A program made the translations under genes and the position numbers. The notes beneath the pieces were generated by a model. It was given only the letters and a program-made list of their open reading frames with translations, had not been told where the DNA came from and did not search any database. A stretch of 64,000 nucleotides of DNA from Adiantum capillus-veneris (lineage: Eukaryota > Streptophyta > Polypodiopsida > Polypodiales > Pteridaceae). Shown here in pieces: positions 33,796-44,783 of the stretch. The DNA lies in NCBI GenBank assembly GCA_014529385.2, contig CM043958.1:124116817-124180816 (forward strand), written 5' to 3'. The stretch's first letter is position 1. Each line of letters begins with the position of its first letter.

Positions 33796-34303
33796 CATAA
33801 ATATTGTATTTGAACAATCTAGCTCCGTTTTATAATGTATATTGTATTCACGTGGCTTTTTGTCCATTTTTGTATATATGCATCATTATATTTAATGGTC
33901 ATTGCATCATTGTGTCATTGTATTTAATGGTCTTTGCGTCCACTCCAGGTACGTATGCTCTAAGTATGTTCTCACAAGCAGGGACGACGAGCACTGTGCT
34001 CCGCGTGGGATAGAGACTGAAGCTGCAATCGCGAAGCTGGTTTGCTCAATATAGATGCTGCTCGTCCCACCACTAGATCTAGCTGATCGGGTGAAAGAGA
34101 CACTAAGAAGCACTACTACTGCTTCTCAGCCTCTCTTTCACCCGATCAACTAGATTTAGTGGTGGAGTAAGCAACTTCTATGAGCAGACCTTCGTGATGC
34201 AGCTTCAGTTTCCATCGCATTCGGAGCGCAGTGCTTTTACAAATTCACAGAAATTCAACGAAATATCTCTACACAGGAATCTCTAGCTCCCCCTTTATGA
34301 GTC

Positions 34304-34307
<4 letters not shown>

Positions 34308-34357
<50 letters not shown>
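34308..34357. repeat. (TC)n microsatellite
   Basis: TC run before the second CACTA gene. Confidence 0.95.
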
Positions 34358-34359
<2 letters not shown>

Positions 34360-34424
34360 TTGTCCATGTTTTCTTCTCCATTCATTGAATATTAAGTTTA
34401 AATGTTCGTGTGTTTAATGCAGGT

Positions 34425-35745
34425 ATGGATGATGAGCAGTTTCTTTCTTCTTTGTCACCCTAGCAAAGACAGTGGTACGTGGAGCGTCATCGCTCTGACG
34501 CACCATCACGCGTTCCTACTCCGGCCGCGTCTCCCTCTGTTTCGAAGCATTCAGCACACTCTGAAGCTTCGGTGTTGACGAGACGATCTTCACACTCGTC
34601 TAGGCACCAACACTCTAGTGGTGGCGGTGGCGGTTGTTGTGGGGATGCCGCCGCCGATGCCTCGACACCGCCTCATGTTCGGCGAGGCTCTTTACCCTCC
34701 CCTTCTTTGACCGCCCCGACACTAGCCACGACATCACCATCTACACCAGGTTTTGCACGGCTGACGGCCGTTCCTAGCAGCTACACACCACTAGCTACTC
34801 CTCCAGGAGTCACTCCAGTTGGACACTCCTCGCTTCGGGGCCTAGACTCTAGTGGAGACACCCGACATCCGTACCCCCATCGACACGCCGCTAGAGACCC
34901 CTGCTGGGACACCCAGGTTCACGCATCACCGGCGAGAGGGCTTGCCTTACTCCGTCGACTTCAACAGCGGCATCATCTTGGATGATGAAGGCAAGAAGGT
35001 GATCTCGCGCATGCGCGGTCTTTGCTCTCACGTGTTTAGACACTACATACTAAACACCTAGAGTGAAGTACCAAGTGATTTAAAAGACAGAGTCATCAGC
35101 ATACTTCATGACGAGTTTCCCGTTCAACCACGGGATGACGGCTTCAATGAAGACATGATGAAGGTTCGAATGCGCGAATACTGCAGCACAAGCGTTCTGA
35201 AGTGCAAAAATCAATCAAGCATGGGTGGAACATATTATATTGACTGGCCAAAGAATATTGGAAGAATGCAAAGAAAGAAGCACACGAGAATACCGACAAG
35301 TGGAAGCAACAAAAGGAAGCAGCCAATGCGTGAGTAGAGGCAGGGAGCTCGCACCACTTGGGGAGCGGCGGGTGGACATCATTTGAAGCCGATTTTGTAA
35401 GGATTTTGCATTGCTCTCTAGGTTTGATAGTTTAGGGTTTAGGGGTTTTTAAATTCTAACATAATGGATTCTTTGTATATTTTGACAGTGGTCGATGACA
35501 GGTGTGACTCCACACCGTACGAGCGTGAGTACTTGCCCACAGGCAAGAAGGGTTTAAACGCTCTGATAGACATTCTGAGTTCTCGCAACGGCATGGTTAG
35601 TATTAGGGTTTACTCTTTTCTATTTGTTGTATTGTTTTATAAACGTCGCTATATGTTTATACTTACAGAAAGCTGTCTTATTGTTTTTTTTGCAGAATCC
35701 GACAGATACATCACTTGGATGCGATGAGACGTCTGATTAGATGAC
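34425..35745 (+). pseudogene. CACTA second gene (TnpA/Ptta-like)
   Basis: Starts at an ATG after a TTTAATGCAG acceptor (MDDEQFLSSLSP, then a TAG). It has a serine- and glycine-rich segment (HQHSSGGGGGCCGDAAADAS), a TPLETPAGTPRFT proline-threonine region, VISRMRGLCSHVFRHYILN, and finally TPYEREYLPTGKKGLNALID ahead of a GMV|GTTAG-like donor. It aligns along its length with 18893-19930. Multiple stops and shifts. In Spm the second protein binds subterminal repeats; the same role is inferred here. Confidence 0.75.
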
Positions 35746-36149
35746 ATTAGTCTAGCCATAACTAGAAAGCATTAGTTTCTTTTTGTCATAGCATATGTCT
35801 CATGAGATGACTTTTATACATCTTTTTGAAAACCATGTATATTTTTTCAATAATGACAATGGTGTTGTAACTATTACATTTGCAAAGTTTAACAATCAAG
35901 TGATTTTTCCTATGATTAGTACAATTGTCATTGATTTACTTTCATCAATTTACTTTTGTCAGTTTTGTATCTTTATTCTCCAAACAATACTATGGATGAT
36001 GAAGTTAATGGTTATATTGTCTTGTGGGTGACTACTTTGGGTCTATATCTAAGCTTGCACTTTTTTTCAAAGGTGAATCAATTAATGAAACATTCAATAT
36101 GGTTGATGGGTGGCAGGGCATTCAATGCTCTGCCACCATTTTTTTTTCT

Positions 36150-36400
36150 CTTGGGCGTCGCTATGACTGCCGCTATATAAGGCTTTGCAACATTGCTATA
36201 AACGTCGCTATAAATGGCCTGTAAACGTCACTATGATCGTCGCCATATAGTGACAATTATAGCGACGCATATAAAGACCATTATAGCGATGCTCGTAGTG
36301 ACGTTCCCGTATTAACGCTGTTAGCGATGGTCTTAGCGACATCGGGGAGTATAAAAACGCAATGTATTTCCATCGCTAACAGCGTCACAAGAGCACCCAA
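36150..36400. repeat. CACTA subterminal repeats, right
   Basis: About a dozen direct and inverted AGCGACG/CGTCGCTAT units, mirroring 18345-18560. Confidence 0.85.
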
Positions 36401-36412
36401 CCTCTTGTAGTG

Positions 36413-38922
36413 CACGTGCTAATTAAGAGCATAATTTTGGTCTTTCGAAGGTCCCCTCATGGAATTGGGGCTATTCTAGTACAATTTGACAATTGCAAAT
36501 GAATTTATATGTTGAAACCAAGAAACTACGTATCTTTTTGGCTCCCTAACTCAATTAAATCTCTTTGCTTGAACTCTATCTTGAATTCTTTATTGTGAAA
36601 AAACTCTTGAAAATCTTGATTTCTCCATAATAACATTGAAACCAAGGTACCACATACTTTGATACATTTAGTTGATCCACATGGAAAGTTTGATATTATT
36701 TGAGGTTTGGAATGCTTATGTCGCAAGAATGAAAATATCAAAGTTTTCTCTTACTCAATTTTGAATATTTAAAATGATCCAATAATTTTTGCATACCAAA
36801 GCCCTTCTACTTGCCACCTTGAGTCCTCCATGGAAAGGGTAAGCAATGAATCACTTTCTAAAACTCACAAATACATCAAAAACATGTTTTTCAATGTATA
36901 CAACGATATGCTTGAAATGGCCATATAAAACATGTAGCACTTTCCATTATTTTATATACTTTAAATTGAAAGTTTTTTGCACATGAAAATTTCAGTTATC
37001 TATAGCACAATTGTGGAAAAGTCACTTAAAGTTTTCTACAAGGTTGCTTCATTTTTTCTTGAGCTTAAAAAGCCAATTTCTTTAACGCATCAATCGCAGA
37101 CTTAAAAGGGTCAACTTGATGAGTATAGTTCTTAATCATGTTAGACTCTATAATAAAAGTTATACTTTAAAAGATCCTCTAGCTAGCATATTTAAGCATA
37201 TCAAGAGGGTTTTCTTAAATACACAGTCTAATGCAAGTAGCATTTAATTTTTTTTAAATATTTAAAGGACACTTAAGTGTCTTGTTTTGGTACCAAACTA
37301 GTGTTAAAGCTACAAAAGTGGCTATATTTTATTGGAGAAGTGTTAAAGCTCTTCCTACTACTTCTTAATTTTGATATTTTTAATTTTTTTGGATATAATA
37401 CGAAGGAAAAACTCATCCAAAGAAAATGTCCCTCTCGCAAGAAGATTATTCCCAGTTGGGATTACCCCCGCCAATAATACCAAGTGAAGATCTTCATTGA
37501 ACTTTGCCATTTTGCCTCCCAGATGTTGATTGCATGCATCAACCACTTCTCTTCTGACCAATCTACCCTTCAAAATTGGATGAGCGGACAATCCTTGTAA
37601 CATTTAATGGCCTAAAAACTTGTGTGTAGCGAAAATTAGCATGAACATAGTGGGCATTTCATTATAATAGATTCCTAATGAGAATTACAAGAGTGCTTGG
37701 GTGGAGAGAGCAACAAAAAGCATAACACCTAGTTAGATAGCATCAACAATACTTTCAAAAGAGAGAGAAATTAAGCTATTGACAATAGTTGAGGACCGGA
37801 TTTGCATGGAGCCGGTCCCCCCTCCAAAAGGCTTTGTATTATGGTTTCTCCCATCAAGAGAGACATTGTACAATACAATTCTTTGTGTTCCTTCAAGACT
37901 AGCTAGTGCAATGAAGATGAAAGCTTCATGCACTAAGCAAAACACTTAGTAAGCACAACTTTAATTATCCTCATTCTCAGACCCAAGACCTCACACACCT
38001 TTGAAGATGGTGAGAGCTAGCCGGGTATGAGAGTAGATTGAGAGGAAGAAGGAATATCTTACGAGAAAGATGTACATCTCCTCACATAACCACTCATATT
38101 AGCATAGCTTTAGCTTAGTAATTAGCTTGATAGAGGAGATGAGCATGCATTGAAGCTTGGCTCTTGGTTGGATTTGCATCCACAAGCCAAGAGTGTGTTG
38201 ATGTAGGCTTCTATCTCACAAGCTTGGAGTAGGTGATGAGCTCTCCATTAAAGCTTGGGAAGAGATAGTCTTCTCTTTCTTCACACATGAGATTGTGTGA
38301 GTGTGTGTGTGATAATTCCTTGCAAAAATCAGTCCCCTCTCTCTCTTGGGCGAGCCCTCTTGCTATTTGCTCTTGCAGGCTCCCCATTGGACCTCCCCAA
38401 GTCAAGCCAATGGCTATTAAGCAGCATAAGTGATAGCCTTCTGACATGTGTCCCCCTTTCCCCTTTTGTGAGAGCTTAATCAATTAAAATTAATTGATTT
38501 AAATGAATTAAATCCCCATTGGACCTTTCCCCATTCTGACCAATAGGAATTAAGTAGCCCATTGGGCTACTCAATTCTTATTGGACCCCTTCACGGGCTG
38601 TCCAATAATCATCCAGGAGAATTAATTTTCATTGGTTCTTTTTATTAAGTGTTTTAAAATTAATTAAGCTAAATTTACTCTAGCCTAATTCTCATTGGTC
38701 CACTTCAAGGGTCATCCAATAGAAATTGGGTACACCTTGTGGGCATCTGGCCTAGGGAGCTGACATATGTCCCTCATTCCCTTTGTGTAAAGGGAGCTTG
38801 TGTGTGTGTGTGTGGCCTTCTCTCTCATCCCCTACTTGCTAGGCTCGCCCCCTCCTATGTAGGGATATTCAAAGACTTTTTTGGTCACACGCAAAGCATC
38901 CAATTCCCTTAAGGTTGACCTT
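36413..38922. other. A+T-rich DNA, no gene; CCAAT-rich segment
   Basis: No convincing coding signal. 38510-38730 has repeated ATTGGACC and CCAATAGAAATTGG-type pieces in both orientations, with an inverted repeat around AGTAGCCCATTGGGCTACTC at about 38553. A (TG)n tract lies near 38803. Confidence 0.5.
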
Positions 38923-38960
38923 CATTAGGAAAAAAATGGACTCTCCATGGGCCTTGTAAG
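38923..38960 (+). repeat. Terminal inverted repeat, left (copy 1)
   Basis: CATTAGGAAAAAAATGGACT then CTCCATGGGCCTT; matches the reverse complement of 46661-46700. Confidence 0.8.
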
Positions 38961-39064
38961 AATCCCTAATTTAAAGGAAGCCTGCCAAGATTAAGGGGGA
39001 CAAAGGCTTTGAATGGGGCTATTTTGGTAGGGTCTCCTCCACCTTTGACCCCTAAAAAGGTAGG

Positions 39065-39160
39065 GGGAAGGGGGGGGGGGGGGGGGGGGGTAACCATTTA
39101 AAAAGTAGGGAAGGGGGGGGTAAACCATTTGAAAAGTAGGGGGGTAGGGGGTCTTCTCTC
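39065..39160. repeat. Poly-G tracts inside the left end
   Basis: A run of 21 G (39070-39090) followed by two more G-rich blocks in AAGTAGGG(A)AGGGGGGGG repeats. Matching poly-C or poly-G tracts lie at 46507-46527 and 52650-52665 inside the other two ends. Confidence 0.85.
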
Positions 39161-39479
39161 TCTAGCTTTTTGGCCAACTTGTAAGTGGCCTCTTAACTCT
39201 CCCATGCCACCTAAGCAAATCCGTGGGTCAAAAGAGGTAAAAAAAATGACTTTTTTCAAAAACTTTCAAAAAAACTCTATTCCCCCCTAAAAAGTACTCC
39301 CAACATATACACATAATAAAAAAAATATTTTTAAGTTAAATTACTCATAATTCAACATTTTTTGACTCCCTCCAAAACTTTTAGGAAATTCCCCCCAAAA
39401 TTGAAAACTTTTCCTCCTAATCTAAGCTCCTCTCCTACACCCATCCCCCTTGCACCTGCACCTGCTGCTGCACCTACAC

Positions 39480-39566
39480 ACCCATCTCTCCATCCTTCAA
39501 GCTCCATCTCTCCATCCTACAAGCTCTATCTCTCCATCCTTCAAGCTCCATCTCTCCATCCTACAA
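39480..39566 (+). repeat. 19-bp tandem repeat in gene A leader
   Basis: Four units of CATCTCTCCATCCTTCAAGC (second and fourth with CCTACAA), ending directly at the presumed ATG of gene A. Confidence 0.85.
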
Positions 39567-42406
39567 TGCCTCTTGATGACGTGACCAATGTCCCAGCAAG
39601 CTCTTCACGCAGTAGGTCTCCAGGGATTTTCCTGCGCCTACCTCAAGAGTATGTTCCGACAAAGAAAACATGCTTGGGTACATTACCTTCAGCCAACGAA
39701 CGCCGCGCTCAAGGGAGAAGAATGTGGATCTCTGGACAGACGGATGCTTGTATCCAAAGGATCCTTCTCTCAATGTTCATCCGTCTTTTACAAACATTCC
39801 ATCACTGTTGCAATACGTTGGAAATTGAGAGCAAGGTTTGTTGGGCTACTGTAAGAGACTCAACAAACACGAGATTGCGCGTTCCGAGATCTACTTGCAT
39901 CATTGGCAGTTGCTCAATGGGAGTTTCCACAATCTTCAAGATCAGATGCAAACAGCTACTAGTGCGCTTGAGGAGGCAAAGAGCACCATCACAACCAAGG
40001 AAAATGTAATTAAAATCTTGAGGATACTCTTTCACACATGAAGAGTACTGCCATGGGAGGTAGGGTGAGGAAACGAGAGTTGTCCGAAATTCAGACTCTT
40101 GCACCATGTGGAGGTGCAAGAAAATGAAGGGTGACAGCTATGAGGTAACATGTTCTGTCCCTCATGTTGTTTAAGTCTAATACCGCTCATCATTGTTGTT
40201 TTGGGCAATAGGAACTTCATCCAAGAAACGTGCGGCGGCGAGAATGCGTCAGCTAGGGATACTTTACTTTGTTCTTGTTTCAACAAAGAGGATTTTATTG
40301 GGATGCTTGATGCTCCAGAGGCAAAACACTTGAAAGACGCAATCACTAAGAGAGTTCTTAGTGATTTTTCTAATATTGTCACTGATCTAGTACCAAGGGC
40401 TATCAAACAATACATAAAGTGTTAAAAGATGCATTAAGAAGTCGAGGAGTCATGAAAAACCTATTTCCACTTCCTCATAGAGTGGCGATTTCCAAGAAGG
40501 TGTCAAATGAAGATGTTGTTCACCGATTAGGGGACTACTTGTATATTGAAGACACGATGCCTCTTCAGCCGCTCCGTAGAAAATGAGAAAGAAGGAAGGG
40601 CTGCGGGAAGGGAAGCGGTGCTGTTGCTAACAGTGTGTTGCGGACCGAAGGGTTTGTTTACACCAAATTCAACAATATCTTTGTGGACTTGATACGATTG
40701 CAACAGTCCATGGCTGTTTTCTACAATTTGAGTGATGCAGGTTAGTTTAGAGTTGCCTACATGCTCTATGATGTGTCATAACAAGCATTCTGAGGCTTTA
40801 TGTTGTTGGCAGTTCTTGAAGGCAAGCTTGTGTTCGTGCTGAGGTTGGATGAGTGTGTAATTGTTAAAGGGAGAAAGTTGGAGAGAATGAGCATCACGCT
40901 TGTGAATGAAGCCCTAGCTTATGCCAAGCAATCTTGCAGTTCGAGTGAAGCGACAAAGCCCTCTTTTAGTGTGCAATCAGAGAAGGATATATGGTGTCTT
41001 GGTGCAATTGAAGTTCCAAAAGAGACACATGAAGTCCTTGCTTTGATTTTCAGTAGAATCCCATGGGTCACAGAGGTCATTAAAGCTCAAATAAACGGTG
41101 AGAAGCTCATGGTTCCAGGACGTGGGGAGTTTGATGTTGAATGGCATTTAGGTGGTGATCTAAAGACCATAAAGTGCATGCTTGGATGCAAACAAGGTGT
41201 AAATTCTTTACTTCCCTGTCCATTCTGTACGAAAGGGCACAAGACAAGTCGAGCAACTCAAGTGGAAGGTCAGGACGAAGATAATGATGACCATATAAAT
41301 AGGGAGTGGCAAACTTCGGTTGTTTCATGTGATATGCTACAGGTGCCCAATAGGGATAGCAAAGATCCTGGGTGGAACCCCATAATTAATTCCCTTCTCC
41401 CTCAACAATGTTACTTTTGTACATTGCATGCGTTTATGCGAATATTTGATAGGATCCTAAAGCATCACATTGATTATGCTTTCACAATGAAGCCCCTTCA
41501 ACGGTCAAAAGACTCCTTGTAGGGGGTGGAGACGCTCCTTAATGAGATTGGATGTCACCGATCAAGGGTGAACATTGTAGCAGAGACTTGTAGGGAGAAG
41601 ACATATGAGGTGGCACAGAAGGTTTCCATGAATGGAGCCAAGGCACGTCAATTTTTCAAGAAGATGTAAAAGTCTCCAATGCAGGTATCCAAGGCAAGTG
41701 TCGATCTAGCAAGTGAGAAGCGGTGGGAGTTGTGGAAAGATTTGTGTTCACGCACGACATACAAAGATCCCAATGTGGAGGTTGCTAACCAACGCAAGCT
41801 AGTATGGTCATCCTTTCAAAAGGTTGTGCAATTGATGAATCTTTCAAGCACCACCGTTGAGCCGCAAGAGGAATTCAAAAAGGTGCTTTATGAATTCACA
41901 AAGGCCGCTCAGGACGGATGGTCTGAAAGCAAGATTACACACTACATGGTTTGTTTTAACGGACTTAATACATATACAATGTTTGAAAATGCAACTTTTC
42001 TATTAGCTTATCTCCTTTTTGTTTGTTTTAGCACATTCTCTATGCGCATGGTGCATACTTCATGGACCGCTATGCTTCGCTTGATATAAAAAGTACACAA
42101 GGCATGGAGAAGTCCCACTATCGAGCAAAAGGAGTCTACTTCAAGAATACTCGGCATGGTGGTGGTAGTTCACACTCCAACTACCTCCAAGAGATGTTTA
42201 ACTGGTTTTTTAGGCACACCTTTGGGAGAACTCGTACTATTGAGAAAGCAAGAGAGTCGATGTTAGCAAAGCAGTTATGCAACGCCTCCCGTACTGTAGC
42301 ATCCGAGAAGTGGAAACGCTCGCGAGCGTCCCTGGGCCATGAAGCTTGGCGTGCAACTAAGTATCGAAAAGGCAGCGTTTGGGCGTCACGTCAGTCGTCC
42401 GCATGA
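39566..42406 (+). pseudogene. Gene A: putative DDE-type transposase, copy 1
   Basis: A multi-exon gene. The N-terminal exon (from ATG 39566) includes VDLWTDGCLYPKDPS, a GLLGY block and a coiled coil (39900-40010). Middle exons (about 40204-40740) end LSDAG across a 54-nt intron (40741-40794) into FMLLAVLEGKLVFVLRLDEC. The core has HLGGDLKTIKCMLGCKQG, LLPCPFCTKG (CxxC), CTLHAFMRIFDRILKHHIDY and, after another intron, FMDRYASLDI and QGMEKSHYRAKGVYF. The Asp of RLDE, the Asp of GGD and the Glu of QGMEK are candidate catalytic residues (inference). The pattern resembles large uncharacterised transposase-like proteins of other eukaryotes, from memory. Stops at 41519 and 41667 and shifts near 39715 make this copy defective. 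Confidence 0.7.
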
Positions 42407-42484
42407 TCCAAGTTTAGTTGTTAAATTCAGTTGGTTTATTTGAGTTTCACTCAATTGGCCGCATAGTGTGAAAGGGCCCAAATA

Positions 42485-42505
42485 TCAAAAAACCCTATTT
42501 AAAGG
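42485..42505 (+). promoter_or_regulatory. TATA-like box before the H3-like gene
   Basis: CCCTATTTAAAGG, about 50 bases before the H3 ATG and 90 bases after the end of gene A, in both copies (copy 2: CCTATTTAAAGG reading on the minus strand near 58320-58335). Suggests the H3-like gene has its own promoter. Confidence 0.4.
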
Positions 42506-42547
42506 TTGAAGGCGCTCATTTTGTCATTTTCCCTACTAGGTGCTACC

Positions 42548-43411
42548 ATGGCAAGAACAAAACAAACGGCTAGGATTGCATATCCCGAGGGGCCGGATGG
42601 CCAACGACTCAAAGGTACAGCAACAGAAGCTGGAACTTCACAAGCTCAAGGTGAAGTCCACACAGAAAAAGCTGGAGCTTCAAATCAGCATGGCCAGTCC
42701 TCTATAACAGCAAAAGAGAGATGGAAGCATCGCCTTGTTGTCTACTCATCAGACTCCAACGATTCTGATGGCAACAGGGAAGATGAGAGCGACCAAGGCA
42801 AAGAAACAAACAGCCAAAAGCAACCGTCAGAAGGCTCCGAAGAGACGCAAACGGATGAAGATGCCCCATGGGTTGGCGTCCAAATACAAACTTATCAGGC
42901 TCACATGTCTATTGGGGGTAAGACACTTCCTAAAGGGAGTGGACCTACACTATCACATCCGGTCAATAGTGAAGAGCACGAATTAGATGGAGAGTGGGTG
43001 GAATCAGATTATGAGGTGTTGGAAGTGCCTGTGCAGAAAAAAAAGAGAAAGAGCATTGTCTACAAGAAGAGGAAGCAAGCTGCCCCAACTCGTGCCAAAA
43101 ATGCACCTCCACATCAACCTCAGAAGGTACGAAAGCGCAACCGTGCTTTTGTGGAGATTCGACACTATCAAAAGAGCACCGAGCTCTTGATTCGGAGGGC
43201 CCCTTTTGCAAGGCTATGCATGGAGGTTTTGCAATTGTAGAACACTCAGTTTCGGATGGGCGCCGTGGCCATAGAGGCAGTCCAAGAGGCAGCAGAGCAA
43301 TATTTCACTAGCATATTTGAGGATTCTAACCTCTGTGCCATCCATGCAAAGCGTGTAACCATTATGCCCAAGGATATGTAGCTTGCTCGCCGTTTGCGCC
43401 ATGAGGAGTAG
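42548..43411 (+). pseudogene. Transposon-borne histone H3-like gene, copy 1
   Basis: Single exon of 287 codons. It starts MARTKQTAR in a good context (ACCATGG), exactly the H3 N-terminus, but continues IAYPEGPDG where H3 has K9-S-T-G-G. A long insert follows: serine/aspartate-rich (VVYSSDSNDSDGNREDES), then lysine-rich [20 protein letters not shown]. The C-terminal part is an H3 fold: [20 protein letters not shown] (alpha-N), [19 protein letters not shown] (alpha-2) and [16 protein letters not shown] (alpha-3). Loop 1 has the canonical H3 length, unlike typical CENH3. Stops at 43238 (Tyr in copy 2) and 43379 (Gln in copy 2) break it. Canonical H3 is about 135 residues. Confidence 0.93.
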
Positions 43412-43454
43412 CTTGTAATTAGGCATCAAACTTTTTTGTATTTACGGAACTCCA

Positions 43455-43575
43455 AGATTTGGAAGAATTTGAATACAAGCGTCTTTTGATTGTATACCCC
43501 ACTATGTGCATTGTATTGGGAAGAATTTGAATATAAGCGTCTTTTATTGTATACCCCACTGCGCAATGTATTGTT
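43455..43575. repeat. Tandem repeat downstream of H3-like gene
   Basis: Two units of GGAAGAATTTGAATAYAAGC followed by GTCTTTT.ATTGTATACCCCACT. Conserved in copy 2 (57335-57475), so it predates the duplication. Confidence 0.75.
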
Positions 43576-43796
43576 TTAATTCTGTACCATGCAATGTAAC
43601 ACTGGTCCAAGTTTTGTCTACCTTCTAGTATTGTATGTATGTAGCCATTAGCTTGTTATTGTGAAAAATTGCCTACGTTTAGCACCTTGGCTAAGTGGGG
43701 CATGCACTTCCTGATGTATCCATGCTATGTGACTCACTATTGCATGGCAAAAGCATCTACAAAGTGTTGAAAATGGCTTGGAATGCCCCCAAACTG

Positions 43797-43866
43797 GCTA
43801 CCACAAGGGCGTGCATTTGGGGCTTCCAGAGGCCTGTGGATGGACACAATGCGCGCCCTTGTGGCA
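43797..43866. other. 70-bp hairpin 1 (copy 1)
   Basis: Imperfect inverted repeat: GCTACCACAAGGGCGTGCAT at the left and GCGCGCCCTTGTGGCAG at the right, with an AGAGGCCT centre. Lies between the converging gene sets. Confidence 0.85.
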
Positions 43867-44196
43867 GTCTTTCCTAGTGCTTTCCAGACACTTTCCAGTG
43901 GTTTCCAGACAATTTTGACAAGAAATAATTATGTTTTGTTTGCTTCAATGCTTCAATTAGCATAGATACTTCTGGAAATCATCCCCCCTTAGTCCATGTC
44001 AGTCCTATACTCCAAAAAGGGCTAGATATTGCCACATAGTTTACTCTTGTGGTTTGTTAATACAACTTTAGGTATCTGGGGCAAGATGGGCTTAAGGTTA
44101 CCTGGGTATCCATGTCTTTCTGTTTTGCAACTATGTATTAATGTCTTCTCACTCTGTTTTGTACCTAGGTATGCTCCTAGATGTGTCCAAATTCAT

Positions 44197-44266
44197 CTGC
44201 CACAAGGGCGCACATTTGCACACTTCATCTGCTGATGGAAGGCCCCAATGCGCGCCCTTGTGGCAG
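44197..44266. other. 70-bp hairpin 2 (copy 1)
   Basis: CTGCCACAAGGGCGCACATT at the left, AATGCGCGCCCTTGTGGCAG at the right, with a CATCTGCTGATG centre. The same length as hairpin 1. Confidence 0.88.
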
Positions 44267-44539
44267 CATATTTTAGGGACTTCCAAGCCCTTTACTAGGC
44301 ACATCCATAACTTTGGAAGCCTAGATATAACAATGTATGCACTTTATAAATTTTAATGCCTACCAAACCCTTTAGTAGTCATAGCAGAAATTATGGTGCT
44401 TCTCATACACAATGGAAGCCCAACATATAGGAAATTCAAAACCTTGCAAGAAAGAGAGTCATAGATAGCAAAAAGTAGTTTCATTAAAGAAATCAATGCT
44501 TTACATGATATCAGGCTTTTGCTTTAGGATCTTTCTAAT

Positions 44540-44600
44540 TACAATTTTCTGGCGCTTGGCCTTACAAAATCAAGTACAACACCTTAAAACTTTTCAAAAT
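44540..44600. other. Deletion scar: gene C missing in copy 1
   Basis: The sequence passes from the 3' end of the gene C region (TTTCTAATTACAATTTTCTGG) straight into the gene B downstream region (CAAGTACAACACCTTAAAAC). In copy 2 these are separated by about 1.65 kb (54580-56220). The joint falls in a shared AAGG/CCTT. Confidence 0.8.
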
Positions 44601-44783
44601 CTTTAATAAAATATCCAATATATAAACGATTAAAATTACAAGCCAATTCACTTAGACAAGATGGTTTCGTCTGTAGCCCAATCTTTGTAAACAAGCATAG
44701 TGGCCTCCATCCACCTTCCAATCTATACAACCAAAAAATGGGCAATCAAAATACAAAAATCCACAAAAAATAAGAAAACGTAG

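Larger units (their letters stand above)
29023..36412 (+). mobile_element. Full-length CACTA (En/Spm-type) transposon
   Basis: Starts CACTACAAGAGG at 29023 and ends CCTCTTGTAGTG at 36412, giving perfect 12-bp inverted ends. The 3-bp duplication CAC is at 29020-29022 and 36413-36415, the size expected for CACTA elements. The plus strand encodes a TNP2-type transposase with DUF4218 and DUF4216 domains and a second C-terminal gene. The 3' subterminal region has many GTCGCTATA-type repeats. Stops and frameshifts suggest it is no longer autonomous. It is 7390 bp long. Confidence 0.95.

Noticed and set aside
42548-43411. H3-like gene as a centromeric H3 (CENH3)
   Set aside because: Loop 1 has canonical H3 length and the N-terminus keeps ARTKQTAR, neither typical of CENH3; the transposon context also argues against it.
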